From Photobacterium lutimaris (GTDB lineage Bacteria > Pseudomonadota > Gammaproteobacteria > Enterobacterales > Vibrionaceae), in NCBI RefSeq assembly GCF_003025555.1, contig NZ_PYMH01000005.1, positions 248,001-312,000 of the forward strand: a DNA stretch of 64,000 nucleotides, written 5' to 3'. The position numbers were made by a program, and so were the translations under genes. The notes beneath the pieces were generated by a model. That model was given only the letters and a program-made list of their open reading frames with translations, did no database searches and was not told the origin of the DNA. Below, one piece after another: positions 60,586 to 64,000 of this stretch (positions within the stretch are counted from its first letter, which is position 1; each line of letters starts with the position of its first letter).

Positions 60586-62847
60586 ATGAAAGTAAGACAC
60601 TCTACCTTGGCCCTGGCCATTGCCACTTTGCTGGCAGGCTGTGGAGCTGAAGATAACAAGGATATCTCAGGTAAGCAGGATAATGTGTACCCGCCGACGG
60701 TAAGGGGCGAAGTAACCATACCGGCGTTGCATGTCGGAGCCGGTGTAAAAGGTATTTACCAGTATTTCGATCCCAATCCGGCTGCCCGTCCGGAAGGTGC
60801 CAGTCAATACCGCTGGTTGTTGGCCGATGATACTGAAATCGGAGTCGCCCAGGAGCTGTATTTGGTTGAACAGCATTTGGGCGAGCAGGTCCGCTTTTGT
60901 GTGACACCGGTCGCCGAAGGGACGGCCAATACTATCGGTGCTCAGTCGTGCAGTGAGCCGAAGCAAGTACAGCCGCCGTTGGGCACCCCGCCGCAGGCCA
61001 ATGACGTGGCCATTGGCGATATGGCCCCTATGGTCGGTGATGTCATTGAAGGGGAGTATCAGTACTTTCATCCTGAGGGAGTTGCCGAAGGTGATTCTGT
61101 CTTGTCATGGCTGGCTGACGGCGAAGCGATAGGCGGCGCTGATGATAGCCGCCTAACCTTGCTGGCGCATCAAACCGAGGGCAAACAGCTGGCATTTTGT
61201 GTCGAGCCTAAAACGCAGCAGGATTTTCCGATCGCGGGCGAGATTGCTTGCTCTGAGCTGACTGCGCCAGTGGCAGTGAAGCCTGGCTCGGCACCGGAAG
61301 TGGAAGCTGGCAGCGTCGCGATTGACGGACAGCCCTTTGTCGGGGCGACGTTGACTGGGAAATACACCTATTTTGATGCAGATGGTGACCTTGAGGGTAC
61401 CAGTCAGTATCGCTGGCTACGTGATAACAATGCGATTGAAGGTGCCACGGAAACGGCTTATTCGGTCGTCAATGCCGATGGCGGTTACTATCTGTCTTTT
61501 TGCGTTAGCCCTGTTTCTGAAACAGGATCGCCGACGGTAGGGGAGGAAGTTTGCCAGCAAATGGATGAAGCCATTTCTGTCAAGGTAGAAATCCCGCCGC
61601 AGGCAAGCAGTGTCGAGGCGGTTGTGTTGTCAGGTGGTTTACCCGAGGTCGGTGAAACACTGGTGGGACAATACCAGTACGAGCAAGCTGAAGGCGCAGA
61701 AGAAGGTCAATCGACCGCCCAGTGGAAAGTCGATGGTGACGTTTCCGAGCAGGGCTGTGATGTCGCACAAAGCTGCCAGTACACTTTGTCGGGTGATGAT
61801 CTCGGAAAAATGATTGAATACTGTGTGACACCGGTAACTTACCTTGGTACCCCAGCCGATCAGGCTTATTGTTCCCCGGCCGTTGAGCCAATGGGGATCA
61901 CATTGACCGGTGCCCTTGAGTACGATCAAAAATTGACGGCCGTGGTTTATGGCTACGATGGTGATGCCAATACCGATGGCCGTTGGCTGGTTGATACCAG
62001 TAATCAAAATGGCCCGGCGGGTGATAGCAACCCGACCGAACAAGCAACGGGCAATGAATACATTATCGGTGTGCGGGCACAAGGAAACGACGGTAATGGC
62101 AATGGTGTTGTTGATGATTACGACTGGGCGGCACAGGGCCATACCGTGGATGCCCGACACTTTATCGGCAAAGGGGTGCAATATTGTTTGAATACCCAGT
62201 CTTATGGCGCTAAATGTGTGTCAGCGGCCGATTTTGACAGTGTTTCCGGCGGTTTGCTGACCGATGCCAGCAATGCAGCGCTGCGCGCCATTGAGCCAAT
62301 CAGAATTGTTGACTTCAACGGTTACAAATACCATCGTCCATTGACCCAGGCAGAAACTGTCCACAAAGGTGAGCTAGGGGCCGGATTGCCGCAGGCGAGC
62401 GAGATTTTGGCTGCCAATGGTATTGACTGGGCGTTGTTTGCTCAGATCACCAATGGCCAAACACCAGCGTTAAACGCGTGCCGAAACCTCTACCAGAACA
62501 GTGGGGACTGGCACCTACCGATCAGCCAGTTCACGGCGGGCAAGTATGTTCCCAACTATTACGAAGCCGATGGCAACCAACCGCCGGCAAGCAGCGCTAA
62601 CTCGATGATCAAGCTGACCAAAGAGTTGATTTCCAATGTTGATCTGGAGGTTGAGTTATCACCGGTATACGGCTGGCCGCTGGGTGCGACAGTGCAACTA
62701 CCTTATGGTAGCGCCAGTCGCTTGGCGGCTGATCAGGCAACACAGAACTACAACGTAGTACGTTTTTACCAGAATGGCGGTACGGCCAATAACTATACCG
62801 AGGAGCAAGCACCGTTGATCACTTGCGTATCGTTAACGGCTAGCTAA
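60586..62847 (+). CDS. Surface lipoprotein with four Ig-like repeats
   Basis: A 753-residue lipoprotein: lipobox LAGC (Cys19), then four repeats of about 95-105 residues (about 40-125, 138-225, 238-330, 342-432). Each has an opening PxVGxxxxGxYxYFxxxGxxEG, a central YRW or equivalent Trp, and a pair of Cys (FCVTP ... C), probably a disulfide. The C-terminal half (about 440-753) is different: a DGNGNGVVDDYDW Ca-type loop and a unique domain with GDWHLPISQF. GAGAAGG precedes the ATG. It follows the lyase operon on the same strand after a terminator, so a role in holding polysaccharide at the cell surface is likely but not shown. Confidence 0.75.
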   Translation: MKVRHSTLALAIATLLAGCGAEDNKDISGKQDNVYPPTVRGEVTIPALHVGAGVKGIYQYFDPNPAARPEGASQYRWLLADDTEIGVAQELYLVEQHLGEQVRFCVTPVAEGTANTIGAQSCSEPKQVQPPLGTPPQANDVAIGDMAPMVGDVIEGEYQYFHPEGVAEGDSVLSWLADGEAIGGADDSRLTLLAHQTEGKQLAFCVEPKTQQDFPIAGEIACSELTAPVAVKPGSAPEVEAGSVAIDGQPFVGATLTGKYTYFDADGDLEGTSQYRWLRDNNAIEGATETAYSVVNADGGYYLSFCVSPVSETGSPTVGEEVCQQMDEAISVKVEIPPQASSVEAVVLSGGLPEVGETLVGQYQYEQAEGAEEGQSTAQWKVDGDVSEQGCDVAQSCQYTLSGDDLGKMIEYCVTPVTYLGTPADQAYCSPAVEPMGITLTGALEYDQKLTAVVYGYDGDANTDGRWLVDTSNQNGPAGDSNPTEQATGNEYIIGVRAQGNDGNGNGVVDDYDWAAQGHTVDARHFIGKGVQYCLNTQSYGAKCVSAADFDSVSGGLLTDASNAALRAIEPIRIVDFNGYKYHRPLTQAETVHKGELGAGLPQASEILAANGIDWALFAQITNGQTPALNACRNLYQNSGDWHLPISQFTAGKYVPNYYEADGNQPPASSANSMIKLTKELISNVDLEVELSPVYGWPLGATVQLPYGSASRLAADQATQNYNVVRFYQNGGTANNYTEEQAPLITCVSLTAS

Positions 62848-63180
62848 GCCCCATCTTATTACATACTGCAACCTGCCCTTGATATTGCGGCCGGAGAGTT
62901 ACCTTGAGAGTTCAAGTGAGCATCCGAGCGAAATATCGAGGGCTTTTCTATAATTGTGCTATTTATCACAATATTGAATTAAACGCCAAACTGTAATATT
63001 TTCATATGACCATCCCAAAAACAATTTGCCAAAATTGAATATCTCTTATTCATAGTCGACTGGAAATGAGAATGATAATATCAAATAATTATTATGCTCT
63101 AAAATGGAGTATGTAATTTTAGACTAAATAAACTCTGCTATAATTTTAAGATAATTGGTGCTGGTTTTATTGGAATAGAT
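62848..63180. other. AT-rich intergenic region
   Basis: About 330 bases, turning strongly AT-rich from about 62940. I see no gene, terminator or operator of note. It marks a fall in GC that continues into the patatin gene. Confidence 0.5.
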
Positions 63181-64000
63181 ATGAATAAAGAGATTATTGC
63201 TTTTATTTTATCCGCTTTTTTAATCGGCTGTACTAGTGATTTACAACGAAACCCAGCGCCTGCTTATTTAAATATGGATTATGGTTTATTTAACTCCAAA
63301 ACGCTTAGACATTGGGGAGATACACCGTTCTCAATTGAGCAATATGTATTTGATGAGAAATTGCGAAGCAATACATTTGATAAAAATATCATTGTTGATG
63401 AGGCTGGTAACTTTAGACCTCAACACTATTTGACTATATCTGGTGGAGGAGCAAATGGTGCATATGGTGCAGGACTTCTCAATGGCTTGTCAGATAGTGG
63501 AAAACGACCTGATTACCGGATGGTTACAGGCATTAGTACTGGAGCAATTATAGGGTTATACGCGTTTTTAGGTGAAGAGTATGATCACAAGCTACGAGAT
63601 TTCTACACACAATTATCAGATCAAGATCTCTATCAGACACGATATGTGTGGGAAATATTTTCTAGCTCTTCACTTCTGAATACAGCCAGGTTTGAGAAGC
63701 TGGTAAGAGAGGAAATTGATCGTGACCTGTTGGATAAAGTCAAAGAAGAGTACTTGCGAGGTAGAACTTTTCTAGTCAAAACGACAAACCTTGATGCACA
63801 GCGCCCAGTCATATGGAATATGGGGGAGATCGCCATGCATGATACAAAGGAGGCAGAGCTTCTCTTTCAAAGTGTGATCATAGCTTCAGCTTCAATTCCA
63901 GGTATTTTTGAACCGGTTCTTATACCGATGCAGATCAATGGTGTTCAATATGATGAGTTACATGTTGATGGCGGTGTCATAGCTCAAGCCTTTTTTATCC
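63181..64000 (+). CDS. Patatin-like phospholipase, lipoprotein (3' partial)
   Basis: Open from ATG 63181 to the right edge (273 complete codons). Signal peptide with lipobox LIGC (Cys17). The patatin fold is clear: oxyanion loop GGGANGAYGAG (about 84-94), nucleophile Ser in GISTG (about 112-116), and the catalytic Asp in HVDGG near the edge, so the Ser-Asp dyad is complete. It should be an outer-membrane-anchored lipid acyl hydrolase. Codon use and GC are lower than in the lyase operon before it. The rest of the gene lies beyond the window. Confidence 0.9.
   Translation, partial: MNKEIIAFILSAFLIGCTSDLQRNPAPAYLNMDYGLFNSKTLRHWGDTPFSIEQYVFDEKLRSNTFDKNIIVDEAGNFRPQHYLTISGGGANGAYGAGLLNGLSDSGKRPDYRMVTGISTGAIIGLYAFLGEEYDHKLRDFYTQLSDQDLYQTRYVWEIFSSSSLLNTARFEKLVREEIDRDLLDKVKEEYLRGRTFLVKTTNLDAQRPVIWNMGEIAMHDTKEAELLFQSVIIASASIPGIFEPVLIPMQINGVQYDELHVDGGVIAQAFFI

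Overview
The window looks like chromosomal DNA of a marine gammaproteobacterium of the family Vibrionaceae, most probably Photobacterium or a near relative. This is inferred from the gene families present (a FabV-type enoyl reductase of the V. cholerae kind, a DUF2799 lipoprotein, a malI-malXY locus, a secreted GH20 chitobiase, an alkylation-repair pair) and from moderate GC with AT-rich intergenic DNA. No rRNA, tRNA, CRISPR array, transposase or phage gene was recognised.

Region 1 (1-9824) is the 3' part of a hybrid NRPS-PKS cluster, all on the + strand and tightly packed: a serine-type C-A-T module, a KS-AT-ACP-TE PKS module, a cytosolic Ntn amide hydrolase, a type II thioesterase and an Sfp-type phosphopantetheinyl transferase. 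The gene entering from the left edge and any transporter lie outside the window.

Region 2 (9825-30962) is mostly core genome: two candidate structured RNAs, small proteins, a TDT-family transporter, chitobiase, a NIT-domain chemoreceptor, a TrpD2-like protein, a dienelactone hydrolase, YbjQ, an Ada-AlkA fusion with ogt, a frameshifted fabV, a PilZ / M23 peptidase / anmK series, small exported proteins, an enoyl-CoA hydratase and a divergent LysR regulator.

Region 3 (30963-43730) is more mosaic. It has an AT-rich patch of small HTH proteins, a SulP transporter, a lipoprotein, a beta-hydroxyacid dehydrogenase, a MATE exporter, an M20 amidohydrolase, an alkyl-sulfatase locus with small membrane proteins, and a 1.1 kb stretch holding two decayed gene fragments.

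Region 4 (43730-49101) is the malI / malX-malY system with perfect MalI operator palindromes, followed by an Old Yellow Enzyme family oxidoreductase. After a DUF1439 lipoprotein and a CatB-like acetyltransferase comes region 5 (51020-62847), a glycosaminoglycan-degradation locus: an OprD-type porin transcribed divergently from an almost passenger-less autotransporter barrel and two tandem PL8 chondroitin ABC lyases (ABC II-like, then ABC I-like), then a repeat-containing surface lipoprotein. Outer-membrane barrels, exported endo- and exo-acting lyases and a porin for the unsaturated disaccharides make a plausible capture, cleavage and uptake unit. The window ends inside a patatin-like lipoprotein gene of lower GC.
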